Assembly (NCBI GenBank): GCA_021234535.1
Contig: CM037843.1
Location: 13,353,979 to 13,417,978, forward strand
Length of the DNA stretch: 64,000 nucleotides
Direction: 5' to 3'
From: Stichopus chloronotus
Lineage: Eukaryota; Echinodermata; Holothuroidea; Aspidochirotida; Stichopodidae
Shown here: piece by piece, positions 24,787 through 39,700 of the stretch
Position numbering within the stretch: position 1 is the stretch's first letter
Layout: the number at the start of each line of letters is the position of its first letter
Notes under the pieces: generated by a model
The model's input: the letters and a program-made list of their open reading frames with translations, nothing else
Database searches by the model: none
Told to the model about the DNA's origin: nothing
Position numbers and translations under genes: made by a program

Positions 24787-27700
24787 CTGTAGAAGGAAAA
24801 CGCTTTCTGCTTATCCAATGACAAAGTTCCACCGTGAAAAAATGTCAGACAAATGAGCCTACTAAGTTGACAAATATTCTTAGAATGACGATGGCCAAGC
24901 ATGTGACTGCTAACTTGGCTAACATTCACAGAGTGGACATGACCACCAATCAGACTCCACTAACTTGGTGAATATTCACTACGTGGATACATTATCCGAC
25001 CATGAGTGCTAAATTTGTTCATATTCATCAAGGGGATGTGTCCAACCACATTCAAGAAGTAAAAATGAATCCATCCGTTGACACGTTGATTTGCTTAATA
25101 GTAAGCAAAATTTGGTCAAATTACGTGTGAAAACATTTTGCACATGAAAGTAATGAAAGTTGGTTGCCATTCATCATTACATCTTTGCCAAATTATGACC
25201 TACTACACCTATTCAGAGTTTCTCCTTCACTCTGTGACACTTTCACAACTTTCTCAATTCCAACCCTCCCCCACAAACCTACCCCTGACTTGGATAGAGC
25301 AATGATCGGATGGTCACCGTGGTGAGAGGCGGGTGCTGGAGCAGCATACTCAGATTCATCTGACTGTGGCTGAAAAGCAAGCACAGAAAAAAAGACAGGC
25401 ATACAATGAAACGTTTAGTTGAACCTTGGGTTCTGTAAAGATAAATGCATCATCAATGCTAGTTTGGAAGTAATTCAATTGTCTCTTCAAGGAATCGTCT
25501 GGTAGAGTGTAATGGCAGCAAGCATTCAGCCTCTGGGATATTGTCTGGTAAAAAGAAATGGCAGTTGGAAGTTACTATTTGAGGCTCTTTTCTAGAAAAG
25601 TGTAATGGCAGCTAGAATTCAGTGTTTGTTGTTTTTATCTATTGCTTAGTAGTGTAATATTGCACAAACAATTCCAAAAACTCTCTCTTGAATGCCAATA
25701 AGGATGCAGCCTATCTTTTCAGAACTATGGAAAAAAAATGTAGAAACACGAGCTTTTCACTGGTTTAGTGGTCTGTAATGTACAGTCAGCTAGCTTGCAG
25801 CATTGGTAATGGTAAGTAAATGTACGTTTAGGGAGTGCACACGTACTCATTTGTCTTTTTATGAATTTTTAGGGTAGGAAAGAAAAATGCATATAACAAT
25901 GTGCCCTACCCACATGTTACATTATGTTCACTCTCTTTGTTCACAGCCCCTGGGTCACTTTGCATGAAATTGTATTAGTTTGTGACTCAAGGATCCCAGA
26001 GAATCATCTAAGGTCATCTGGAAACCTTATGTAATGTAATCACAGAAGTTACGACCACTTTCAGGTGCACTGAGTTATGCACCATCTGCTACCAGTTTAA
26101 GTGAGATGGGGTAATGTAAATGTCTTAAAAAAAGCAACACAGCTCAGACAGGTGCACGGTTAATGGTTACCCCATCACTTCTCGTGCAACTACTATGGTG
26201 GAGTCCCAATTTCCTTTGAAACTAACCTTGGTCTCTGTGGTTTCATCCCTTGGAGGGAGCTCGGGTATTTCAAATGGTACTTCCAAATTGTGTGACTTGA
26301 GGACATTGGCCAAGTATCTGAGGGTGCGGTCCTTGGGTATTACACCCTCCTCTTGCATGTCGGTCCACACCTGGAGGCACTTCTCAGGTTCTCTTGACCT
26401 CGCTGTAAGGACACGATGAGGGGGGTGGAGAATAAACATAAAGCACACTATCACATGGAAAGCACATACGCAAAGTTACTGTATTGTGTCTTATGAATAG
26501 AAAAACAAAGCAGTCATTGTTTGTGATACATGTTACACCCTGACTCGAAAGGTTTACAATATTCTTTCTGAGCAATGTTCTCTACGAGCTTTCAGCTGAA
26601 ATGCTTTTCTTTCGCCACAAATGTTTTCAAATGGTTTGGTATGATTTGAATAGTAAAAGACTACGTTTGGGAAACAAGAGAAAACAAAAACACCACAAAA
26701 ATGAATGAGCACTGTGAAGGTGGATGTTACTGATGACATTTTTTTTAGATCAAAGTTGGCATCTTTTCTTTATTTATGTGGGGGTGTATTTGTCTGATCA
26801 TCATCTGGTAATGTTAGTGTCTGATCAATACTCAGGAGTGATTTGAATCTTGATGGCAGTATGGAATCAGGATCAGGTACATGTTATCATTGTTGCAACA
26901 TTTTCAAAATTTCTGGTCATTTTCAGTCAATGTATAGTTAATACAACTTACTTCTCTTACACTATTGTAATGTTTCTTAGAAGACTGTCAAGATTATATG
27001 GAAAAACAAAGGATATTCACATAGTTGTGCCTGGGTGACATCACAAATTCAGCATTATTTACTGCTGCATTTAGAAACAAACATTCTGTAAAAACTCATT
27101 TCTTCTGAACCAAACATGCAATTGAGATATGGTTTTTACCAATAAAAGGAGAAAAATATTCCCACTTTTATGAAATATCATTTCCCTCCAGTGGCCCATC
27201 CCTTTAAACACTAGCAATGGAGAAAAGTTTATATCTTACCGTGGTACTGGATGAGAAAGAAGTACATATTATCTCTGTCACAGTTGTAAAGATCTCTGGT
27301 GATGTTGACAAGGTTCTGAAGAGGTTCAAGCTGCTGGTTGGCGACACACTTCTCTGCATACCATTGAAGTCTCTTGTCTCTAGCCACCATACCTGGGGTC
27401 TAAAAAAGGCATGAAAATTGAAAGAAATATATTAAAGCTATGACAACAGTTATCAGTAGAATCTTTTGTCAACAAACCTCAAATGTACTTTGCAATTACC
27501 ACACATAGTTGCTTGTTTGCTATTCCTTGAACACTACAGACATGAAGTTGTGGCATTTTGCATAGTTTTCTATTAAAACTGTTCCATCTCAGTGCTCCTC
27601 CTCATAACATATCTTTTATATATTTATATATAAATTGTTACAGTCAATTTTATCAATTTTGAGAGACAGCCAAACACACCATCATGTAGATGAATCTGTT

Positions 27701-30700
27701 TTCAGATATTCCCACTGTCACAGATTTCAAAAATTCAGAGAGTATTGAAGAGATGTTACAGCGTCAGTGTATGATACCCGTAAAGGTGAATGAGACACGA
27801 CAAACTTGAATTCCAGTAACAGGCCCAGGAACTGAAGACTGCATCTCCCCTGAGATATTCATAAAGGTCTCACAGAAACGGCGAAAAGTACTCAAACAAA
27901 ATGCAGTTAAACTATTCACCTCTATAACTTTTTGAGCCTCTGCTAGTTTTCCGGTTGTTAGGAAGGCAAAGATCAGATCGTACAACATGTTCAGGTCACC
28001 GTGTTGCTCACTGGCGAAGTCCATCGCTAAGAAGAACAAGGAGGAAATATCTTTGAGTTAAGATATATCGATAATATACAGTGAATGTAATACTTTGAAA
28101 TGTAGAGAAGAGAAGACAGATGCTGTCGTATCGTATCGATCAGATCAATGAATTCTTGAATTTGTTATTCAAAGCAAACAAGGAAATTTTGACAACAATT
28201 TCTTTTCACTTTGCCAATTACTGAATCTGCGGATAGTGCGAGACAGAGGACGGGCATTGTAATGAGTCTGCCAGGACATCAGTCACAAAAAATATCTAAT
28301 GTCTCTGATCGACAGGATGACCTGCATGTGACCACGAACAGCCTTTGGTTGGAACAAAAGATGCAAAACACAATCTTTGACTGGAAGCAGACAGTTCATT
28401 TGCTAACAGTGTAATCATGAGAAATGACGACAAACAGTTTGTCAATCCCACTCTTAAATTTTTCCAAGCTTTCTTTTATCTGTGAGTGATCCCATCATGA
28501 TCCCCTTTTCTTTCTCCACAGATATCCTCATCTGGATAATTACTTTCAACAACTGTACTTTTAGCTACATGTATCTGCAGGGCATATTAGTTACATACTT
28601 CTTCAGAGACAAAGAGGGGTCACAACAAATTCTTACAGAATCAGTTACACATGTTATAAATCTTGACATTGGGGTCACTAACTACAAATCATGTCTTTGC
28701 AAAAATTCTGTTAAAAATCTATGTTTCTTTTTTGTGACACAAACACACTGCCTTTCACCACCATCAGTAATTTGCATGCGACCATTTGCAATGGTAGCGG
28801 TGATGAAAGTTTGTACTGTTTTAACTTAATACTTTATGTGGATGGCGTACCTTTCTGTAACTGGTCCGTGTTGCCTTTCTCCACGAGTCGTACCAGCAGG
28901 TCATGGAACAGAGGCATGATCTTGTATTTTGACTGGCACTCACTGATGCACTGGAGGGCACCAAGCATGTCATCTCTAAAATGTCAAAAACGACAGTCAC
29001 ATGTAAATGGATTATTTTGTCTTCACATGGTGAATTCCAGTTTCCCTTGAGGACATTTTCAATTCACAATGTTTGTTTCAAATATGCCAAAGGTATTACA
29101 GAAAATGACAGACACAGTGATGTGCAACTTTTCAAGACAACAGATCCTTCTTTATCCAGAGCCAGATTTCAGCATGGGCCAGCAGGACGGATACCCAGGG
29201 CCCTCATAAAAAGGGAGCTCCCACAAAATAACAGTATTGCGTCCTTTGGGTATTGAGTATTTTAGACTGAACTGGGAGTAGCCACCTTACAAAGCAGGAG
29301 GAATCTCACAGCATTTTCGATCACCTTCTTCTTGGCAATCTCGCATACTTATAAGGCCATACTAAAGACCTATCGAGTCTATCATTTTGAGGAGGGGAGG
29401 TATGAGACAGTGACCACAAACTTTGTCTTCCTTTTGTGACATGTGTTGTTGTAGTCTTGTGGAGGATTACAGTTGAGAGGGGATCCTCACAGTGGTATGT
29501 GCCCTGGGCCTCCAAAAAGGTAAATCCTACCAAGTCACTTGAGAAACACAAATTCTGATGCTAATGTAATGTATGATGCTACAAATCAGTAAAGACACAT
29601 GGTAGTTATATTTGGGAAAAGATTTCATCATGCAGAGAGGCGAAAGGGCAAGAACACACTGATATCTTACACTGACTGTGGATGTATAAGGCTGTATATA
29701 ATGAATAGTGATGTCTGAAGTTAAAATGACCTCCTTCCTTGAACTAACGTGTAAAACCTCTTTTGCTAAATTTTGTTATTGGTTTTCACTCATGTGATCT
29801 AAACTTAATCTAGATAGGAGTCATTTCACATTGGGTTGTATTTGACCATCACCATTCCAATACATACTTTGACACCATTCCAAACTTGTATTTTCACAGG
29901 ATACCAAGGGTACCTCATGTACCTGCCTAAGATGTAATACCAAGGATAGCAGAACCCCCAAAGGCAATTCAGTCAGAGGTTAAATCACGTGGTTTCCATG
30001 CCAATCTCGCCCAAAGAAAGATAGAATGCCCAGAAAATCCTCCCCAACAGCTTGTATCTCTTGGATAATGTCTAGCAAGCAAAACAACTACAGTGTGGAA
30101 GCAGCTCCAGTCCCTCACAAGACATACATCTACTGAGGTTAAAGAGATACTCACTTTACCATGTGCGAGGTGATCAATGGGCCAACCAGATTACTGGAGA
30201 CTTTCACGATATCGTTCGCGACCAGATTATCTAAGATGAGTTGGATTTGTTCCGTGTAACCCTCCTTGGCAAGGTCGTTCATCAAGTGAAACATGTTCTT
30301 CTCCATTCGCTCTGGGCCCACATCTTGTTCGGCCATTTCTTTGATGAGCGGGATAATGTCTGCAGGTATGAAAGAAGTTACAAGAGAGGTCTGGTGAGGA
30401 GGAGGCATTGCACTAATCAGTGATGTAAATGGCCTCAAAATTCAGTAAATTGACAACATTTCATCTGCTGTTTGTCTTTGTTGTCCTATTTGTCTCCTCC
30501 TGTATGAAGGACCACAGTGTTGTACTCGGTATACTACCAACTTCACACTATGAACTGAATAAGCTGAAGAAAGAGCAGTCTGTAGTCAGTTTTAAAGGTT
30601 GTGTGAGATGCTTCTAGTAAAAAGCACTCTTCAAACACAAGTTGCAAAGTAAAACTCTGAATGAAAATCCATTAAAATTTTGTCTACATCAATTATGGCT

Positions 30701-33700
30701 TTGGAGATACTTTTCAAAGTTTGAGAAATATGCAAAACAGATGACATGGAGTGTTGCACAGTGTCAGTACTTCTTTTGTTGAGCCTACATATTTTGCCTC
30801 TTAATTTCCTAATTACTCAATTACTGAGTATCACATTGGTAAGTGATATCGATACTTTTGAAGAAGAAAATACCTGCTTCCAAAATAAAATCCTCTGGGC
30901 ATCTAAAATTCTCAAATGTCCTTGAAATAGAGGTTACATAAACAAAGGATTTACATAAGACATACCATAGGAGTCCATCTCTTGACGTCAAAAATTTGCA
31001 TAACTGGCCATGTTTATTCATGATGCAGCTGTGAGACACAAATTTGTCTGTAAATTTGTCAGTGTTTGGCAGCTTTTTATGAAATTTGTGGGTATTTATA
31101 ACATTTTTAATGTTTAATGCACCCAATACTCCAAAACATCATTTTCATGTCACACAACCTTTAAAGAAGAAACTATTGATGGAATTACATCAATCAATCC
31201 ATTGATTAATTAAATTAATTTGGAAAAAAGCAATTGATATAAGGACTTCCCTGATGCCAAATTTTACAAAAAAACAAAAATTCTTTACTTACTATGCATT
31301 GATTATTGAAAACAATGTTTCATAACGTCTGTTGAAAAATGATTTCTACACCATTCCATTACAATATTGTAGGATGAGTGGTAATGTTATACATTACCAT
31401 GACAACAACACAGTATTCATGTAAGAAGAGGAATGATATAGAGGTATGGGAGCTGACCTGACCTAGCATGAGCTTCTTTACAACGTTTTAATACTAACCA
31501 TGTTACAAGAATCTTAGCAAGAAAAGAAAAAAAAAATTAGATTCCTGATAGAGATGGTGGCAAATTTCTGCTTCAGCCACAATGAAAAGACCTTTCTTTG
31601 ATAATAAAAACACCTTGTTTTCAAATCAACATGACGCATTTGGTGACAGTGTATCAGATTTTCCATAACCTCTACCTAACATAATATTTTTTGTGACAGC
31701 AATTAATGCAATACCTTCTAGTTCTCTTTATAATCCAATAAGTGTGGGTCATATTTGCTATTGCATATTCATGTATTCCATTATCAATAGCATCTGTCTG
31801 GTTGTAATCACATCAAACATGTATTACCTTGTTCATCACTCTTCAATTGATAAAGTTCTGAATGAATGTTTGAATCTGAATATTCAGTACCCTTTTACAA
31901 ATTGTTTTATTTTTAAATTTAAACGTTTTAGTTGTTTCTACTTTTCAATTGAAAAGATTTGTGAAGAGTTAGAGCTACTTGTACCAGTTCTAACACTGAA
32001 AAATATGTACGAAAATTTTGTACTACATTTTTAATATTCATAAGTATTATTTTTACTACATCTTCCTCATTATGCCCAATTAATCATCACTTTTAATATC
32101 AGACATGTTTATGCCTTCTCAACTGAAGAAACCATGGCAGTGGAGTCACTTATCAAGGAATACTGTGTCATGCTGGACAGTCTTCTTAGGCAAAGACTTT
32201 GAAACAATATGAAAAGTCCTGTGAACATACTACTGTGGCTTTCATCTTTCTTAAATATTCATATGAATATTCACTACCTTCTGTCTGCTTCTCCTTGACC
32301 AAATGATAGATGAGCTGCCTGTACTTTGTAATATCCAGCAGAAAGCTAGGATCAAATTCCTTCCTGTTACAAGAAAGAAGAGGACTTGGTGAAACTTTTT
32401 AACTAAAAAAATACATTCATGTGTGCAATCTACAGTTGACCAATACCAGTCTAAATGGATATTTTGGACAAGAATAGCTGTAAAATCTCATGTATAGGGC
32501 TTGACATTTGTGAGAAGCATTAACTGATAACATCAAACCTGCTTACACAAACTAAAGTCAGAATGCTTTAAAAATTCACCAAGTGATACTACACTTTTCA
32601 CCATTTTTTTCTTAATTCAGATTAAATTTTCAACATGATCAACCAGCTGACATAATCAGTTGCATACCATTGTGGTTAGATCTTTCTTCAGTTTTAACTT
32701 ACAACTGTTTCTTGAGCAGCAGGGCCTCTGAGGTTTTATTTAGGTTGCAACACATCTGGATCATTGCGGCATATATGGCGCCAGTGACCTCATAACCAGC
32801 AGATTCAAATTCCTTCTTTGTTTCCATGGCTTTGTCGTAATCCTGAGCGGCAGGGCAACGGTAAAGATCAAAACTAGTTAAAACGATATTGTGGCGAATT
32901 CTCAAATGCATGGCAGGACACGTCAGGTCAAAAAGTTTTGATACACTGATGTATGGGGAGAGGGGTCATTCACATCTTGCTGAGTGAATTGTAAAACATC
33001 CACTAGTTTACTTACTTGAGGCCTATTTCAGCCTCATTTTGTTTCCTTGAATAAACGTTTTATGAGGCGCAACTTTTCATTCCCACCTTAAGGATAGTCA
33101 GTACATGACAAACAACTCCAGCAAGAGTAACACTAATCACACCCCTGGCCCTTGAATTCAAACATCCAGTTACATCTTAGGGTATCCTTTCCCCACTAGG
33201 TTTGTGATTTGTCTGGGCTACTAGAATTTGAATGTTCTCTTTAACGTGCAGTTGCAAAAGACCCTACTGACGTATCAGCGAGGTGTGCAATTACCATGGA
33301 TGGTGCATCGTTGTACTCACATTGGCAGAACAGTAGTGAAGCCATAGCGCCCTCAGTGGTGTTCTGTAGTTGGCATTTTTCTCCTTCAGCTCTGCGCACA
33401 GTTTCTCCAGTTCATTGACATCCATATCCTGCAATCCAATCGAACAGTAACCCAAAAATGATCACCTCCGATGGGACAAATCATTTTCCAAACAACGTCA
33501 CCGTGTGCACCCTTTCCAAAAGTGGTGACTTCATTCTGTGCCTTCACACTTTGCACGGAATTTCTCTGTCGTTCACCGCATATGACGGACAACCACGGGT
33601 AGGGGACAGCTGCTCTGATATTTGCAGTTTCCAATTAACTGCATCAGTTTACAAAACAATGTTCCATATGTTCCATACAGAACCTACTTATGTTTTGTAG

Positions 33701-36700
33701 CAATTATGCAGCATATCTAATGAATGCCATCAGACTTGTCAACCTGCCTGACTCCAAATTTTTAGAGCAAAAATAAAAAATACAGAGATTAGAGGCAAAA
33801 TAGGTGGCTAGCAATTTTCGATTGATACAATGAAAATGTTATTATTCTGAATACACTTTTCGGACATGGTGCAAAAGAAACGATAAAAAGCAGAGAGGAT
33901 AAAATATGAGATCAGATGGCTGGGATATCTTAATTAAAATCAGGAATTTCACAGTAAAATCTATAGAGTTGACAGGTCTATAGCATCAGCATCACTGCCA
34001 CATCTGTGACAAACACTGTCAATACAGCTTCCATCTGGCAGCTAAAGCCTGGGATTCTGTAGCATTTACGGAGGTGCAAATCAGGCAATGTTTGTGGCAT
34101 TTCCATGTAGAGCGTAGGTTTTAACTTTCATACACAACTTAGGGCAGCATTAAGCTACCTTTTAGTTCATCTATTATTGTACAAACAGATACTGCTTTTT
34201 CTTATCAACTCTGTGAACATCTCCTTTGCCACACATCGGTTCCGCCCCGATCTCTAAATCTTTACCTCTCTAGCAAAGAGGTCCAGATTTTCGACTGTCT
34301 TTTCTGCGACTTCCTTCGGGTCGACGATCTTCAGGGCTGACGGCTTTAGTCCTATGACTCTGTTCCTATTCAGGATATTCCTGATACCCCGGAATCTTAG
34401 TCCGTTGATGTACAGTTTCTGAAAACGATCAAGAGCGACAAAGTTTTTTGTGTTGCTGATGATGTCACCTTGACAGGTAGAGCTATGAAGGTCACTGACA
34501 TTATGCAAGAGAGTTACAAAGACATGACTTCACATCTTTTCAAGTGCATTGCTTAATCGTTCTTAGGTCAGTCCCTGTCAATATTTTCACATCGACAGCC
34601 TGTGCTTCTACTGGTTGCTTCACTTTTCAAAACTGTTGCATATGTGGTGGAATTTTACTCTTTGGTGAACACTTCACAATCAACATTTTACGTAGATTGG
34701 GCGTTCTACGAATAAAGTTTGATTTCGAATTGATAATTATATTACGTAGATAACTTCTCCCAGGAGGAGCACCTGTAGCACTCTGCTATGTATGATCATC
34801 GACAGACTATTACTGTTAGCCCATCATGGACAGAGAAATGTTACTAGACTGGGCTCTACCTATGAATTATACAAAGTATGCCTGTTACCTCTTCAGCCAT
34901 CCTTGAAAACAGAAGCTGCAGATGAGGTTTCATGTTGGTCATTTCTGCCTCTGGTATCGAGGCTATGGTGTCGTACAGAATGATGCCCAGGTACTCTATG
35001 GAAGGAAGTAATTATAAATGACACAAGTCAAGCTGAAATTCTTTAGCCATTAATATGAGAACAGTCTCGGAATTCCCGGTGTCGTCTTTCAACACCATCG
35101 AGAGGAAAAAAGTTTGATAGCAAGGCATCTTCGGTGAGTAAGTGAAGAGAGGATAGATGGTGGCCTACTTCAAGCTTTTTGGTGTCATTTTAAAGATGCT
35201 AAGATGGAATGACAGTTCTTGTAGGTAATATTGATAGTTTTGTGATGGAGGACATTTTTCACATCAAAAGAATGCCAATGAGTGCAAGAAACAGCAATCT
35301 TCTTAAAGCAGCTGAATGCTAGAGGCATGGAAACAAAGTGATATTTTGGCTTAGGATGATAAGTTTGGGAAAGCCGAGAGGAGTGTTCTGCCTAACAAAG
35401 GTAGATGGTAAGCGCAACCATGTGTAAACATGAGATTGCTCATATTTCCCTCGGAGACTATGAGTGAGCAGAAACGTCAATAAAGATGCACGGGTCTACT
35501 GGAATTCTCTTCTCGTTTTAACTCCAAAGAGATTTAAAACGACAATTGTCTCCCAAACAGCCAATGAGGAATTACATGCAAACCTCATAGAGATGTTTCA
35601 GTCCTTGTATCAATTCTCTATCAGGTCACATTTTTATCAGGTGTCGTTGCAATACTCATAGAAGAGAGAAGTTAAAAATCACAAAACGTCAACCCTCCAA
35701 ATTCCCACCTGGCAAGGCCATGCCATTATCACTGGAGTGGACTTCAAATTTCTCAGCAGCATGCCGAAGAATTCTGACAAATGGCTCCACCTCTGTTGAT
35801 CTGATGGAAAATAAGAGAGAATAAAAACGCTTAAGGAATAAATGAGTTACGTCTTTCTTTTAAATAATTTCTTCTAACGATGGGAGACACAATATCCGTT
35901 CTCAACTATGCAACATGGAAGTTTGATGCACTTCATAACTTGCTAACATAGCAATGTGATGCAGATTTATGGCAAGTTCCAATCTATTCTACAGTCACAG
36001 AGTTTCCACTTCACAAATCACATAATTCCATCTGCAAGGTTTCCAATTATGCTACATTTCATTCCACACACAGTTGAATTCCTGGATTCTCTTCTTAGTT
36101 CAGGGGGTGACAATATTTTTCATGAGTAGTTTCAAGGTTACTAGCACGGGACTTATGACTCCTATACACCTTGTAATGGAGTGCAGTTGATCTGGCATAC
36201 ATAATTTTTGTCTTGGATTTTTTCGTGACCTGACTCTTTCATGGGTGCTGTATGTTTCTTTTCATACCTAAGATGACTTGATTGACAAATACTAATGAAG
36301 CATTTAAAGGGGAACAAAGTACTGGGAATATCTTTATAAAATATGAAACAGAACACTTCTTAAAGTTTCACTAAAAAATATACTTCACTCCCCAACTTAT
36401 GCCCTTTTGCAATTCAGAGAACATTGCTACCATTTTTGTCTCAGTTGAATGTGAACAGACTTGAGTAAGTCAAACTATGATGTCACATAACCACTGACAG
36501 TAGAAATTTAATGTATTTCTTCATTTTCTTTACCTATAATTTTCATGAATGCATGTACACATGCACACAATTTTGTGTTGAATAACTGAAGTGTATCATG
36601 CAACGACCAAATTTTGATTTGAAGAGATGTTTAACTCTTAAAACTGTTTGTCAATAAATTGTAAACAAGAAACAAAAGCTTTTCAATAACAAGTGGTCAC

Positions 36701-39700
36701 ATTATAACATCACAATGTCAGAATGGCAGCATCCTGACTGATTCTTTTTACCTTTCAAATTGCAGTATTTTGAAAAGTAACACAACAAATTTTCATTTGC
36801 CAGTGACGTTTCATCATCCAACATTCTGACTTTCATTCTCATCTATGTATAAGTTATACAAAAATGGACAATAAAATAAAAAGAAAATGCATCATCAGCA
36901 AAAACAAATTTGCTTTCGATATCTCATAACCTGGTTGGATTTCTGACTTTATCCCTTGAGTTACCTGAGTAATGAACAGAAAGTGGGCTTACTATTATGG
37001 CGTTACACAGTGCTAAAGGGCCAACACTGATACCTTTGGTGAAGCAAAAGTTGACAAGCATCCTCCAGATACCAAAAGATGAGACATATTCTTGGCAATA
37101 TTTTGCACTCATGCAATACTCAGACTTGCTTTAACTGCTGATATGTCTCTGGGTCAGTGGGTGAGGGGTGACAGACAATTACACACTGTCTGTTGTGTTG
37201 GTATTGACTCTGACATACTGAAACCATGTTATCACTCTGAACAATAACCTGAAATAATCCAAGAGGCTTTTAAGAACTATTCTCAAGAAAAGTTTTCAAG
37301 TAACCACAGCCTCAAGACACTGCTGAACACCTCTGACTATGAGGATTATGTCATGATACCGACTTGTGGGTTCTGACTAACCCATCAAACACTTCTGAGC
37401 CAAAGCAATATGAGATGTTGACCTACCGTGCAAGAGAAGTGATGAGACTGGCTTTGAAGGAGGAGATATCGACCAAATCAGGGTACTTGTCAACTGCACA
37501 AGGAAAAAAGAAAGGACATCTTGACACCACTGAAGTTTAAACTCTCTCATGACTGACTTAATACCAATTAGCCCTTCAACCAAATAAAACTTTTGAACAA
37601 CCTAATTCTGCTCACTTCCCTGAAACTAACATTCTAACTCCATGAAACAGACAGAAATGAAGTCATACATGCACGGTCGCTATAAGCGATGTAATGATTA
37701 CTTTGATTGATTCAGAGCAAGTGGTTCCCTTCATTCGGATTAATCGTGACAAATCTATTTAAGAGAAACCTAACACATTGTCTAACATATCTGAATAACA
37801 TGGTAAAATTTGCGGTGGCAAGAAAATCAGCCTGTTAAAAAGAAAAAAAATCCCTGAAAATCAAGAAATTCCACATGTGGTTTAATGATAATTTCTGCAA
37901 CAGACCTGTGAGAAGTTTTATTCAAACATACTGAGATATTTCTTCTCTGACAAACTTCAGATCAACAGACAGGTAGCAAGCGGGATGAGAAGCAATAAAG
38001 CAGTCTTGACAAATCTATTTAAAAGAAACCTAACACATTGTCTAACATATCTGAATAACCTGGTGAAATTTGCAGTGGCAAGAAAATCAGCCTGTTAAAA
38101 AAAAAAAAAAAATTCCTGAAAAAAGGAAATTCCACAGGTGGTTCAATGACAATTTCTGCAACAGACCTGTGAGAAGTTTTATTCAAACATACTGAGATAT
38201 TTCTTCTCTGACAAACTTCAGATCAACAGACAGGTAGCAAGCAGGATGAGAAGCAATAAGCAGTCTTGACTATCACTCGACTTACTCAAAGTCTGCACAC
38301 CACTTAGACGATCCTTCTTGATCTCGTTTCGACACAGGGCGTTGACAAGCTCCTTGTCAACAACACCATTCAGTTCCTTCATAAAGGAGAAGATAGAACG
38401 TTTTAGCAATTGCTATCAAGTGACACTCAAAGTGAGGGCATAAACTAGGCTCGGGCAACTCTGACGTTTTGTGGAGTCAAGTACTCACAACCAAGCAGTT
38501 GTGACAGTCACTTTGAAGCTACTCCCAACTCCTACTTGATATTGGTTTCAAGATGACATAACGACTACACATATATGATATTATGTTTCCAGCAGAAATT
38601 ATCATACAGACAATGAAGGCCCGAAACCAAAAATGATCTGCAATATAAGTATTATTTTCTTTTTGTAGTTTTAAAAATTCCACACCAGTTGTGACTCCCA
38701 GGGAAGTGGAATCAAGATCACAACTCCCAGCCAGCTACGGCACTGTGGGCACTGTGGGTGCTCTGACTGGCACCCTACAGAATAGCAACTGCAAAGTCTG
38801 CAACGTAATGATTCATACAATTCATAGGTGCTGGACAGATATGAAAAGCTCGAACAATTCTGAAGAATTTATTTTTAACTCCAAATGTATCCTTCATGTT
38901 TGTTGCTTGTTGCATTTGCAGAAAATAAAGGAAAAATTGCCTTGAATTTGGCTCTCCCCTCTCCCATACCTCTATTATTTTCAGCATCTCCTCCACGGTG
39001 GGTTTCAAGGCGGGCAGGACGTACATCGTGTAGGTGTCAATGTTGACCGGTACTCCCATCTCGAACATTAAACCAAGGAGACGCTTCATCCCTATATAAA
39101 AGGGACGAAAGGAACATCACGCATATTTGCAATTGCAAGGTCTCTCAACATTCTTGTACAGAGCAAATTTGCTTGTGCAATGCCACGTAAAACTGTTTCT
39201 TGCCAGAAGACTTTAACAATGGACACAACTGCTGTCAATGTAACTGAGTTCTAAAAGTATCCCTTCCACATTCGATCTTTGCCTCCACACAACTCCACTG
39301 ATGATGGAAAAGTCGTTGATTCAGGTTCTGAAGAAATGTCTCATACAATACTATGTTGTGAGAGAAGTTACTCATTAACACCCTGTCAATATGTGAGGCA
39401 ACTGTGATCACATTACGTTGCTAAACACCATTACCTGTAAGGAGTTTTCGGAGTAAGTCAGAATGTGTTGATCACTTCGGTGGCGCTTTCACTATCATAA
39501 CATTCAGTTTATCTTTGCAGAGGTACTGCTTAACGATACAATCAACCACACGATACTTTCCACACAATATGCCATGTGGCACCGAACAACCCAGTGAGGT
39601 GTGACTTGCAATGCTACATATCTTCAGGGAATATTGTTCTTTCATTCCATGCTGCAAGGTTACTTTAAACATTAACAGATAAATGCTAAAACGTTTCACA

